Source of the DNA: Glandiceps talaboti
Taxonomy: Eukaryota; Hemichordata; Enteropneusta; Spengelidae
DNA length: 64,000 nt
Direction: 5' to 3'
Assembly: GCF_964340395.1 (NCBI RefSeq)
Contig: NC_135555.1
Coordinates: 10,749,931 to 10,813,930 of the forward strand
Shown: positions 11,901 to 23,321 of the stretch, piece after piece
Layout: every line of letters begins with the position of its first letter
Position numbering within the stretch: the stretch's first letter is position 1
Program-made: the position numbers and the translations under genes
The notes under the pieces: generated by a model
The model's input: only the letters and a program-made list of their open reading frames with translations
The model's database searches: none
What the model was told of the DNA's origin: nothing

Positions 11901-14116
11901 TACCCACTTCATGTCTGTGACCCCAGGCCTCTGTCAAAGGTATTTGACATACTAAAATCATAAATGCAAAATGTGTCCAAATTACAAGCAGTGTGAATGA
12001 GAGAACACATGACTTTTAGGCCCTTCCACATCAAATATACCATGTAAAAATAGATGGGAAGCAAGCTGTGCCTGTTATAAACTAATACTTAACTACTACT
12101 AGTTGTTGTATTTATGAGTTGCCCTTGGCCATATCGTGCCTTAATGTTTACCACTCACTTGAAATTAGACTCTGTACCAGTATGTAGGTCAGCGGATTGT
12201 TGCAACTGAAAGGAAAGTGGAGTAAAGTGCCCTTAGGCTGAAAAAAACATTATGTAGTATGTACTAGTAGGGTTTTTTCACTACAGTGAATGAATATGTT
12301 TACTTGCTATTTGGAGACTGAGAACACTTACATAATCAGTACAGGGTGAAACCAGATTTGTGAAATGTTTTATTTCTTGACTGGCACTTTAGAAAGGAGT
12401 GTACACTACTTGGGTGATAATAATAGCCCAGCATGCTAAGTTTTAAAAAAATGCCACTTTACTACTTTAGAAGCAAGAACAGCAGGAATTCTAGGATAAC
12501 AATTTTACATTTGCTACTACATTGTATGTGTGCCATTAATTTCACTATCACCATGAAATATGGTTTCCTGTTTAGTAAGATTATTTTTTTTTTCATGACA
12601 TGTGATGCAACTTCTTTCTTTAGGCAGTTTCCAAATAGTTGACAATCCAATGTACGAAGTGTATACTATATATATACATCATGATTTAATATACAATTTT
12701 TCATGATATAAAGAACATGTATATTTTCATGCTGAACACATTGGCAACATGATAGTCAAAGTTCACTGAAAAAAACAACATCCTTTCCTACTTTAATCTG
12801 CAATAGATGAAACTGGAACATTGTTGGGGCAGTTTTATTACATGACCTTTAACACATAATGACTTACATCCTGAAATATATGATGTATATTGGAGCTCAT
12901 TCAAGTATATTAAAACTTATATGTGTAGCTGTATAGACAGGGTTAGTCCAGTGACTTGGCTTTCTGTCTTGACAATGTCAGTCACCTAAACAGCCAGTAT
13001 GTTGTGTCAGATATTGAACTCTTTGGACTAACACCATTTACAGTTGCAGGATTCATGTGATATTTTCTTTTAGAAAACAACAAGCTAAGTAATAATACAT
13101 ATACATGTCCCTGTGGCTAACACAGGGTTGCAGTTACACAGATCCTCTAATGGAAGGCAAGAGGAGAAATTAAACCTGTTACCATGTTTGCAAGCCAGCG
13201 TATTTTTTCAGCTTTCACAAAAAAGTACATGTTCCTCTCTGGGATGTGTTCTACCATCACCTCTATGAGACCAGGTGGTTTTGCTACACTGGTCTACTAC
13301 TAGTCAGTAGTACTAGTTTTTACAAGTTTTTCAGTTCACATGATTCAGGGAATGGAATTCAATAGTTTGTGTACAAGTCTGCCATCACCAAATATAATAA
13401 GCAGTTTCATCCTCCGATTTACATGATTTTTTCATCCCTTCTTATTCCTTTTATTATCAGGTGAAGTGCCAGAGAATTATATATCATCAAAGAAGAAAAA
13501 TCGACTAAGTGCATATTTGGGGAACAACCCACCTAAGAAAACAAATAGGGCAATCGGTCTACCTGAAGACTTCCGCAGGGTGTCAGCAATCATTGATGTG
13601 GACGTTGTGCCAGAACAACATCGAAGAGTGCGCCTTCATAAACATGGATCGGATAAACCGCTTGGATTTTACATTCGCGATGGAACCAGTGTGCGAGTTA
13701 CCCCACATGGATTAGAAAAGGTGCCAGGTATATTTATATCTAGGCTTGTTCCTGGTGGACTCGCAGAAGGTACAGGACTGATAGCGGTCAACGACGAAGT
13801 CTTAGAAGTGAACGGAATTGAAGTCGCGGGCAAAACTTTAGATCAAGTTACGGACATGATGGTTGCGAACAGTTCAAATTTAATCATTACTGTAAAACCT
13901 GTCAATCAAAGGAATAACCTCACACCGAGGCGTAGTCGTAGAAGTTCATTGGACAGAAACTCTATGATATCAGCAGGGTCAGAACTTTCGACTCGTACAA
14001 ACGAGGATGCGTCAGTTATTAATAGTGATGATGAGGACATTGTGCAAGACGTCAAAGACAATGCCACGGAACATAACAATAAAACAGACGAAGACAGTGC
14101 AGTTTATACTTTGTAA
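1175..14116 (+). CDS. PARD6: Partitioning-defective 6 (PAR6) polarity protein
   Basis: Exons are 1175-1249, 3492-3714 and 13461-14116 (954 nt with stop, 317 residues), and phases close at both junctions. The protein is the adaptor of the PAR3/PAR6/aPKC/CDC42 complex that sets apical-basal polarity at the cell cortex. An N-terminal PB1 domain (about residues 12-98, aPKC-binding) contains [14 protein letters not shown] and [14 protein letters not shown] semi-CRIB motif with [12 protein letters not shown] lies around residues 131-151. A single PDZ domain (about 152-246) includes [25 protein letters not shown] and [12 protein letters not shown]. The last 70 residues are an acidic, Ser/Asp-rich low-complexity tail ending in VYTL. 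The length is slightly below vertebrate PAR6 proteins (about 345-375), through a shorter tail. I chose the first of two nearby in-frame ATGs (1175, 1181). Intron 2 is 9.7 kb. Identification is very firm; which vertebrate paralogue is closest is not assignable. Confidence 0.96.
2841..2910. repeat. (GT)n microsatellite
   Basis: Two GT runs separated by a short CACA interruption, directly preceding the dispersed repeat at 2925. Confidence 0.95.
2925..3066. repeat. Dispersed repeat, copy A
   Basis: It shares the blocks AGTGCTATCC, ATTGAATCT, AGAGATGATTCG and TACCA with 7662-7785, in the same order and orientation. This is a decayed interspersed element of unknown family. Confidence 0.55.
7662..7785. 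repeat. Dispersed repeat, copy B
   Basis: Second copy of the element at 2925-3066. It again follows a short CA-type run (TACACAC) and carries the same ordered blocks AGTGCTATCC, ATTGAATCT and AGAGATGATTCGGTACCA. Confidence 0.55.
8958..9000. repeat. Fragment of a dispersed element (three copies in window)
   Basis: The core AAGGGCGGAACGACA followed by GCATCTTACAGTCTAGA recurs in diverged form at about 18303-18335 and 62165-62198. It is CpG-richer than its surroundings. It is probably one end of a transposable element; its type is unknown. Confidence 0.45.
10526..10958. mobile_element. Large fold-back (palindromic) element
   Basis: The left arm, 10526 to 10703, and the right arm, 10759 to 10958, are reverse complements at roughly 85-90% over the non-simple part. 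For example, GACAAACATCAACAAT on the left matches ATTGTTGATGTTTGTC on the right. The spacer is 55 nt. Each arm contains its own A/T-rich tetranucleotide run (AAAC on the left, ATTT/GTTT on the right). The outer ends are GTACAA and its complement. No coding capacity is present. It is consistent with a MITE or snap-back element. Confidence 0.65.
10970..11470. repeat. Minisatellite, about 49-55 bp units
   Basis: Imperfect tandem copies of a unit containing CATGGCTATTT, CCTGGAATCC and TACTGTCCTGTTCTACAG. The two copies between about 11215 and 11313 are nearly identical at 49 bp. A further diverged copy lies on the other side of the fold-back element near 10420-10470. Confidence 0.75.
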
Positions 14117-16581
14117 CTCAGAAATGGGGGATTTTTTTTTCTTGAAGTTTAACTCGAAATGAGGGCATTGTAATCAAATTCACGCCATATGTGGATAGAG
14201 GTAGTATAACCTGAATATTTTATAATGCGAGGAAAATGATGTTTCTTAGCGTGGCACTGTTGTTTTACTAGTATCGTGCAGGGTTGTATGACTGTCTCAA
14301 AATGAATCAAATTCAGCAAGTCAAAAATGGAACTATGTTTATAGATGGCAGTACTCTGTTTGAAAGTTGAATGGTTGTGAGGCAGGCGATACTCAGGTGT
14401 TTTAAGGCCAATGTACACATTATTAAAGCTAAAAGGCACCACAACTAATCCGTACTTTGGTGTCTTAGGCCAGCATACACATTCATAACTCTAGGTGGTA
14501 CTGCTAGTCGCGAATGTCTGTCTTGCTGATGTATGATGAAATTCCATGACTTGTGAGAGGGGGTCACTGTATTTTTTAAAACAAAATTGTGCTTTTTTGG
14601 AAATTGTTCGAATTTTGAGAATGAAAACCTATTTTATATCAATCATAACTGAATATTTTTTAGAAATAGTGAACTAAGAGGTAGTGTGTGCCTTAGAGAA
14701 AAATTGCAAATAATTCATGTAAATAATTAGTTTTGATATGCGGGGCTAATGAGGGGAAGGGTCGTGCTTTGTACATTGTCTTTTTCAACATCAAATGTGT
14801 ATGATAAACATGGCTAACTTTGGGTCTTGAAAAATTGACAACACATGACTTCTGAAGTCGTGCATTTAGTTTGATTATTTTTTGGGGAGTTTGTATATTG
14901 GCCATCTGATGAGCATCTTTTCAACTGTGTTGTGATAATGAAAACTAGACTAATCAAATTAATACAATGCTATAGTATTTTTTTAGTAATCGTTTGGTCG
15001 GTGACATTGGGTACCCCCAAACAAGTGACCAGTCAAACAAACAGTTCACTGTCATAGTATTTCACAGCAATATTCTCTTATAAAAAATTGCCAAAAACTC
15101 AGCTTTTGATGTGAAATTAAAAAATGCGAATTTGTACATTCTAAATCTAATAATTGAATAACAACTTTTTGAACGATAACAGGATTAAATTCATACTAAT
15201 TTGCTATTTGTAATTCTGATTGGTAAAATATTGACAAATACAGTGGTGTGCTCACTTTCAAGGATTTTAATTTTTTGATGAAAAAATTTGACAGTATTTG
15301 GACTTACAAAATGTCATTGAAAACTGTTTTCACTGAGATTTTTTGACTAGATTTTGTTCAGAGTCATCAGCTAAAAAAATCAATATCAAATGAATTAAAG
15401 GGACATGTTCCAGATCTGTCATTTTCTTTGTTTCATGTAAAGAATCACTTGTGTTAGTGCACTTACTAAAAAATATGTACATGTATTTAGCCCAGATAGT
15501 CAGTTTGTTACTACTGGGGTGGGGTAGGTGAGTGGTGGGATGGGGTAAGGGTTTATCTCAAGGAGAACTTGGGCAAGTAACACTAAGATGTTTCTGGGAT
15601 AACATATATTTTGACAGCTTTATGCTTGTCTAGTTTGTTTACCTACAATCCTGATGCATACAATATCAATAACAATTTATGGGTCTACCCTGAAATAATG
15701 TGATGTTCTTTTAGGTTCTCTAAATGTGATGCTACAGATGTCCTGTTTACTATGTTTATTAGTAATAGTAATTCTTTACTTGAAAGAAAAATAACAGAAA
15801 TGTTTTCAGATCTGGAATGTGTCCTTTGATAAATTACTATGTAATATTCTACTGTAGTACTTCCCCATGGGAGGTATCAAATCCCAAACCAACAATCCAC
15901 CATATTCATCATCCCAAGGAGTCACAAGATTCATTTTCATGATCTAACTAAAGGGGAAGTATTGAATTTTTTTTCGTCTCCTCCCAGTCTGTACAGTGAC
16001 ATAATACACAAGGCAATCAGTTTTACATTGTGTGTCAGCACTTTAAATACTTTTAGAGTTCAAAGTTCAACAGGTCTGACAGTCTTAATGTGTTTGAACT
16101 CTGACCTGTACAGACAAACATATAAGGAAGTTGCTGGAAGGACTTACATGTAAACAGTAGTACTGGAAATAAATTCTGAAGTGAGCATATAAACATAAAT
16201 CTCAACCTTTGAAATAATACTTTGCCACTGAATAATGTATGCCAGCAAATATCAGCTCTTTGTTTTATAAAGTGTACAGACACTCAAAATTGTCAGGTTA
16301 TGTCTGCGGACCTGGCCCATCACTCCAAATTTTACTACACCCTCACCATGTTTGATTGAAAAGCCCTGTCATTGCCTTCCAGAATTTTTCTATTTCATTA
16401 CAAACAATAGTACAAGTTGTTGAGACAGACAGATAGTTTTGCCTTGAGCAATGTTAGACAAAAGTAGAATGTTACCAACTATTTAGAGTGAAGTCACAGT
16501 AATGAGAGACTTGTAAACACAAACTCATATCTGCATAGTTTAATATATGACAGATCATTCGATTGAAGTGGCACAGTGTGT

Positions 16582-16783
16582 AATTCTCAGTACCTGCAAT
16601 GGAATTTACCATCCAGGCACATCCCAAAGATAATGATCATTAGTGATTTCTTGCTGAACATCAAGACTTCCGCTCCATGTGCTACACATACATTACAATA
16701 TGTGCGCTTGAAAATTAAAGTCGACCTTGTTCTATTTTAACCCCCTAGTGTGAGGTACGATGTTATTGCAGGTACTGAGAATT
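16582..16783. mobile_element. Small MITE-like element with 19-bp terminal inverted repeats
   Basis: AATTCTCAGTACCTGCAAT at 16582-16600 is exactly reverse-complemented at 16765-16783. The interior shows no clear internal symmetry and no coding frame. I could not identify a target-site duplication. Confidence 0.5.
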
Positions 16784-18302
16784 CTGTCCAGTCAATCTAC
16801 AAAATGCAAATGCATAGTACTCACTAACACTTACTCAGAAGGAAATCTTAGTGGACACATCATGATAAGAGGTAGCTAAATATATATATACATGTACACA
16901 AATAAGTGTGGTATCGAAATTGTCTTTTTTTTTCAAAAAAATTTTGAATCCCCAAATCATGTCAAAATGCCATTTATCATATCTGACTACCTTGTGAAAC
17001 TTCTACTAGTTACTAGACACCATTCAACATGAAGAAGTCATAACCATACAAAAATAAACACCAAAATCCGCACACTTACAAAATGTGTTCCTTTAAGTCA
17101 AAAAAAGATACAGTCTGTGGTCAGGATATAGATTGTCATGCATTTTTTAAAACCACCATCCCAAAATATTTTGAAAAGAATTAGTGGTCTATTTTATGAA
17201 AAAAACAAACAATAAGAAGTCACAGAATATTGCTTGATTAAACTTGGAGATACTTCACAGAAATATATTTGATACTGTAAACTAGAAATGATTTGATCAG
17301 GTCATCTACAAAAGGTTGTTAGCCAATAACTTTGCACATTACATATCAAAATCATAACTCCTCCAAAATTGTTCATTTTCAAGTGTTTTTTTGCTATTTA
17401 TTAGATGAACTCTTTATTCTATTTAAAACGTTGAATACCCTTACTATCTTTTTAAACACAGTGTCTGATGTTATTGGTTTTGACGTCAGTTGTCAGAACA
17501 GGTAGAGAGCATAAGGTCTGTGACAAATATGAATGTTGCCTCTTGCCCAGTAGTGTATGTAAGCTAGTAATTTTTAACAAAATGTCCAAAAGATGGAAGT
17601 CTTGTAAATTCTGTTGTCATGTTAATTTGAAAATGCCTCATGTATAGAGAGTATTCTAACTGTTGTTTTGTGAGATTTACATTTTCAAACGCTATAGTTA
17701 CCATGACTTTATTAAACCTGTTACATTTGTCATATGCCGCATTCTTCTGCGTTATTTGAGCCATAATGCAAAATGGCCGCCAAATTTTTAGCCTTTGTCA
17801 CTGGGATGTCATTCTTTGTAACCAATGTTTTAAAAAAGAATTCTTGTTCAGGTGTTATATTACAGACATTCACACACAAAAAAAGTAACAATTCAAACTG
17901 AGTTAAGTGTAAATGTGATGTTCAGTTACATGTGAATTTTTAAGATTTACATGTTGGCGTGAACAAAATGGCCGCCAAATGAAAGATATACACTTGATAC
18001 CAGCTGATATTCCAAATACTGTTTTAAGTTTTCTTCTCATGAAAATACAACTAACAACATGTATGTTTGCAGCCTTTTCAGATAACATGTATGTTTTGCA
18101 GCCATTTCAGATATTTTTACTATGACTTGCATCACATCTGTTGTGATGTCAGATATCTGCATTAGTAACATCAATAATGTTGTAATATTAGTTTGAAAGA
18201 ACACAAGCAAACATTGACATTTTAAATATCTGTGTTCCCAAAGTTGTTGATAACTGTTAGTAAGATACAATGCTCACTTCATTCACGTAATTCGACTGAT
18301 AG

Positions 18303-18335
18303 CAAGGGCAGAACCACACTGCATCTTACAGTCCA
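18303..18335. repeat. Fragment of a dispersed element, second copy
   Basis: AAGGGCAGAACCACA then GCATCTTACAGTC matches the core at 8958-9000. Confidence 0.4.
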
Positions 18336-19009
18336 AATAATCGTTTTCCCCAAAATTGTCACCTTACACGACGACAGAATCCATGAAAGCAGACATTCAA
18401 TTACACATGTGCATATATATATTCATGCCTCTTCCAAGCGATATTTGAGTCATTGCTGAGACAAAAGCTGTCATTTATGCAAGTGAGCAAAGCATAAAAC
18501 AGACAACTTACTAAAGATATTACTTGTATTGAAAGAGTATAGAAACATACCACAGAGTGAACAAATTTCACAGTACAACGCCATCAGTGGGAATTCTAAA
18601 ATCTTTTCTTAATATCACTCTCTTATCCCGTCACTGAAATTCTGGGAAGATGAATTTTTTAAAATCAAATTTCAAAACATTATTTTCAATGAATTCAATA
18701 AATTGAGTCTGTAGTCTTTCACAATATCAAATTGTAAAAGATACAATTCTAGACTTTGTACAGTTATTTGTTACCATGGTTACAGTTTCTTTTCCACCAG
18801 TATTTGTACTTAAGTTCATTTTACTTTTTTTCCCCCTGTTTGTCGTAGTTTAATTTCATTATTATTCCTCTAGTATTAGAATACTGTAGAAGATTCAACC
18901 ATTTTAAGAGGCTAATGTTTACTCCAAGTATTTTTTTTTTAACAATCATGTTATTTAAATTCACTTTTACAGATCAAACAAATGTCAACATCTCAACACA
19001 TTCATTATG

Positions 19010-19660
19010 TATTTGTTGGCAGGTGTGGGACATTCAAAGTTAAATCTCCGTTTCTCAGCAAAAGTGTAGAATTATTTTGCATATTGGGAAAAGAGAGTGG
19101 CAGCACAACATTTGCTATAAAGTTTGGACATTCACAGTTAAATCTCTGTTTCTCAGCTAAATGTAGAATTATATTGGGAAAGAGTGACAGTACACTTGCC
19201 ACGTTTGGGACATTCAGAGTTACATATTTGTTTCTCGGCTAAGTGTAGAATTATTTCACATTGTAGGGAAAGAGCAATATTTGCTAAGTTTGGCCATTCT
19301 TAGTCAAATTTCTGTTTCTTAGCTAAGTTTTGGAATACAAATTTTGCATATGTTATTTGTATTTAAACTTTTGAAGGATATACCATTGCACCAACTTTGT
19401 CATGTTTGTACAACATAAGTTAAATCTCTGTTTCTTGTTTTTAAGTTTAAAATATTTAAGTTTGTATTAATTCATGATTTTTTATTTAAATTTAGCATGC
19501 TATGTTTGCCAGATTTGGACATCCACAATTAACTTTACGTTTCTCATCTTAGCAAAGCATGAAATATTTCTTGTGATAGATGTAATACATACACTGGACA
19601 CAAGCTTTGCCAATTCAAGTTGCGTCTCTTTCTCAGTTGAATTAGCATAAATAAAATTTG
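19010..19660. repeat. Decayed tandem array, about 85-105 bp units
   Basis: About six or seven copies of a unit built from TTTGGGACATTCA, GTTAAATCTCTGTTTCTCAG and GTGTAGAATTAT. The copies are clearest at 19020-19260 and become increasingly degenerate downstream. The open frames within it are repeat artefacts. Confidence 0.65.
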
Positions 19661-20540
19661 CATATGTCAAAAGGTGAAGACCTCGCCATACAAATAGCAT
19701 AAGAAGTTTTACAAATCAACTAACATACATATCAACTGTGGTGATGATGGCTGATATTACTCCATGAAGTTTTTAGAAACAGAGAATTAACGGTAGACAG
19801 TGACACAGCTTTGGTATCATTCACTGGAACTTGTTTCCCCTTATTCATTTGTAACCAACAAGTCCAATTAAAACATAAATTTGTTGACGTAATATTGTAT
19901 GAAATCGGTTTCTGAATTCTTTGTGTGTGTGTGTAAGATTCTGGTTGTTTGCAATCAGGGTATCACAAAAAAGTAAACTATATGTTTTAATGAAAATTAT
20001 GCAAAAATTGCATATGAGACAAACAAGACCCATTTATGGGATATTTTGGGGTGATCCAAAACTTGATTAAAATTTTTAGGGAAGATTTGGTGACGCCATG
20101 GCGTTACCACCATCTACTGAGCCCAAACTGTGTATAGCGCCCTCAGTGTTGATGGAGGTATGCACTCTGACCCTCTAGTTATCTTCAGTGATATCATTGT
20201 CAAATTTAAGACATACAGGCAATCAAATTTTTATGGCTTTTGTTAGTAAGAACAGCTGTTATGGAATGTGATATCTCTGTACAGCAGACAAATATTCAAT
20301 ATTTAGAAATCACCGTTATACATACATGTACATGCTACAAAATCCATGTACATCTTTTCTGCATACAAAATTAGAGATTGAATTATTATGTGTATGTATT
20401 CAACATTTTACTTGTGAAATCAAAATTTCTTCCGACAAATCACTCCATATTGAATGCTTACATGATATTCTTGGCAATATGTATGTCCATATATAAGGCC
20501 ACTCGTTTTAATTTTAATTTTAATTTTTCTCAACGCATCA

Positions 20541-20701
20541 TCTAAAAAAATGGTGGGTTGGTCAATCAGTTAAAAAAATGGTGGGTTGGACGATAAGTTA
20601 AAAAATGGTGGGTTGCACAATAAGTTAAAAAATGGTGGGTTGGTCAATCAGTTAAAAAAATGGTGGGTTGGTCGATAATCTAAAAAAATGGTGGGTTGGT
20701 A
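20541..20701. repeat. 27-28 bp tandem repeat, six copies
   Basis: TGGTGGGTTG begins at 20551, 20579, 20606, 20633, 20661 and 20689, each copy preceded by an A run and followed by a variable GTC/GAC/CAC AATCAGTT segment. Very regular spacing implies recent expansion. Confidence 0.9.
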
Positions 20702-21465
20702 GCCTATTGTACATGGTACACCCCTGACAATACTGACGAGACATCGGTGAAAATTTGGGATTTGAGAAATATTTTTACTCTGAGTAGAAATGTCATTACT
20801 AAGCATAAACCTGTTGTTCTGATAAAGTCCCCAAAATTTCAGTAATATTTTCGGCTGTATACAAATGTGGTGTCACCAATTATACGGAACATTTACCATC
20901 ATCAAATCATCAGTGACATTATTATTTATTCCTGATTGATGGCATCAAATTGTTGTATTATTCTGTTGAAGAAATATAGTTAGTCAGGTCATGAGAAAAA
21001 TAGGCAGCCCTAATCCCTACTTGTCTGGTTGCCATAGTGACCACCACAAGCTGGTATCATGAATAAATAAGCTGAATATAAAAATAATTTTTAAAAGTTA
21101 ATAAATTATGAATTTAAAAATGCTGAAGGAATAGTGATGTCAGTGTAAACAGGACATTTCATACATATTTTGATGTATATTTCATATTTCATATTTTTAG
21201 CTGGATGATATGAATGCCCATCATTTTTTATGAACCCATACCTTCATCTGTTCAATCTATCACCATGATCTATCACTCTATCATTAGAAATACAACAAAT
21301 ATAAAGACCAGCTATGTTGATAGTGGGTTCACTAATTGATGACCTGTTAATTCCGACTATCTCACCAATATTTACGGGTACATGCATGGCCCTGGATGAA
21401 TGGCACATGTGCCTAGGTACAGCTCCCTCATATCAACTCAACAATCGATAGGACACTGATAAATT

Positions 21466-21479
21466 GCGCCCTCTAGTGG
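21466..21479 (-). promoter_or_regulatory. CTCF-like motif
   Basis: GCGCCCTCTAGTGG on the plus strand is the reverse complement of CCACTAGAGGGCGC, a close match to the conserved bilaterian CTCF core. Function is inferred from the motif only. Confidence 0.35.
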
Positions 21480-21607
21480 TGTAAGTGTTTGTGAATGCAA
21501 ATAAGGCTCCCCTAGCCCTGTAAGGAGTACATGAGTGTTGAATTCATGGTGAGGTCACATTATGTATACTGTACTCTGGTCCAGAACACAAATTCACATT
21601 AAGGTAT

Positions 21608-21628
21608 CCCCCCCCCCCCCCCCCCCCC
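21608..21628. repeat. Poly-C run
   Basis: An uninterrupted run of about 21 C residues. Shorter C or G runs recur elsewhere (for example around 9010, 32815 and 44875). Confidence 0.9.
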
Positions 21629-23321
21629 TCATAAAAAAACCCCAAAACCAAAACCAGGAGAACATGGGATAAGGGCAGAGGTTTAGCAAGATGCCACGAT
21701 ACAATTGAATCAAATTAAATTCCTATCATGTCTGACTGATAAACCCAAATTAGACAAAATATATTCACATGAATTTGATCAAGACATACATTTCTGTAAA
21801 TAGCTGTTCAGTAAAGCATGTGTCATTTAAGACCCAAAATAACTGAGAATAGAGTAAAGTGGGACTCCTTCACTGTCAACTCTTTCACCATCATTTATGA
21901 ACACCTCCTTCAATCAATTCTAAAATTGACCAATTAATACTATACATGTACATATAGTAAATTTGGGATATAAGCCCCCTCCCCCTTCACACACAAACAC
22001 ACACACACACAGATAATGTTCACAATTTTCTTGTAGTTTATTTAAAAACCGTCATTTCATTGAAACTGTATAAATTGTATGTACAGTGTACTGACAAAAT
22101 CTAATCAATTATATACATACTACAGTGAAAAAAAGGTCCTATACACTATGGAATACTAAATTTTCACAGATTTAGGTCTCATTCAAAAGTCTACACCATA
22201 GCTTTAATAATTTTGACCCTCAAAAATGTCTATCTTTCATTAAGAGATAAACTGGTGGCAATAAAGTAATATGTACAAATGACTTGCTGTCATGTATGAA
22301 AACATTTCAGAAATTTCAGAAAATATGAACACAGAATGCCATGGACTGATTTATTTTACAATTTGTAACTTTTACATACTATTTATAATACACAAAAAAT
22401 TGGACGGAAAGTAACCAGAATGGTTCAGCAGAAAGTATGGTTGAAATAACTTCTATCGATTACTTCTGTAATACAATTTATTTAAAAAATTCATTTCCCT
22501 GAAATGCTTTTCTTGGCAATTCAAATTTTTTTCACTCAAACTGAACACAGATATTTGGCTAGATATTAAATAAATCGCCATGCCAAATCTCATCTTTCAA
22601 ATCGTGATGTATATCAATTTGGTTTGGCATTGTGTGTTTTTGTGCTGTTTGCCAAAATAAAATGAAATGATTTCAAGTTGATAAAAAAAAAAAAATATGC
22701 CAAGTACTCTGCTGGAAAATCTAAAAATACATTACTGGTAGATGTATGAAAATTGGTTTCTTACAACCACTCAAAGTTGAACATTTAAACTATAAAGAAC
22801 TACCGTGTATGCATATGTAGAGAGGAACAATTCTGTGAAGGCCTTGTAAAGTATCTCTGTAAGCCGTAGCTGTACCTGAAATTACTTCAACTCATCTTTG
22901 ACTATAATTGTCATCAGTGTGGCACATAAGTTTTAATTTTTGGTCATGTATGTGCTTTTGTGATAGCTTTGTCAAATGGTAGATATCAACTTTTCTGCAA
23001 TCATGGTATAATAAAATATTTCAAAACTTGTCGAGTTGTTGTAATAATTACTGCTAAAAAGTTATCAATATTTAAATGGTAAAATCAAACATTACAGTAA
23101 CAATCCTGTAATGCTCTGAACATCATTTGGAAAGCCACGACTGCAAAACTATTAGACTGAAATATTTGACGTTGTTTCTGCTTTCTGTAACTACTCATAA
23201 CCTCCAAAGTGGGTGTAGAAAGTGGTTACATACACGGAAAGAACACAAATCAGTCTACAAATCCACCAGCTTCGAATAGATCAAAACAGTAACTACCACA
23301 AAGAAATGATAAAATACTAAG

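Larger units (their letters stand above)
3715..13460 (+). other. PAR6 intron 2 (9.7 kb)
   Basis: This is the longest intron in the window. It holds a degenerate ACA-rich stretch (5320-5440), a second copy of the dispersed repeat of intron 1 (7662-7785), a poly-C run near 9007-9031, a fold-back element (10526-10958) and a minisatellite of about 49-bp units (about 10970-11470). I see no additional exon. Confidence 0.7.
14117..23321. other. Convergent intergenic region PAR6 / ANKRD60-like (9.2 kb)
   Basis: The PAR6 3' untranslated region must begin here, but its end is unclear; the first AATAAA that I see on the plus strand is about 2 kb downstream (16168). The region contains a terminal-inverted-repeat pair (16582-16783), a decayed tandem array (19010-19660), a 27-28-bp tandem array (20541-20701), a CTCF-like motif (21466-21479) and a poly-C run (21608-21628). 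No additional gene is supported. Confidence 0.65.

Noticed and set aside
20541-20701. Regularly spaced repeats resembling a CRISPR array
   Set aside because: The units are contiguous tandem copies with no unique spacers, and the genome is animal.
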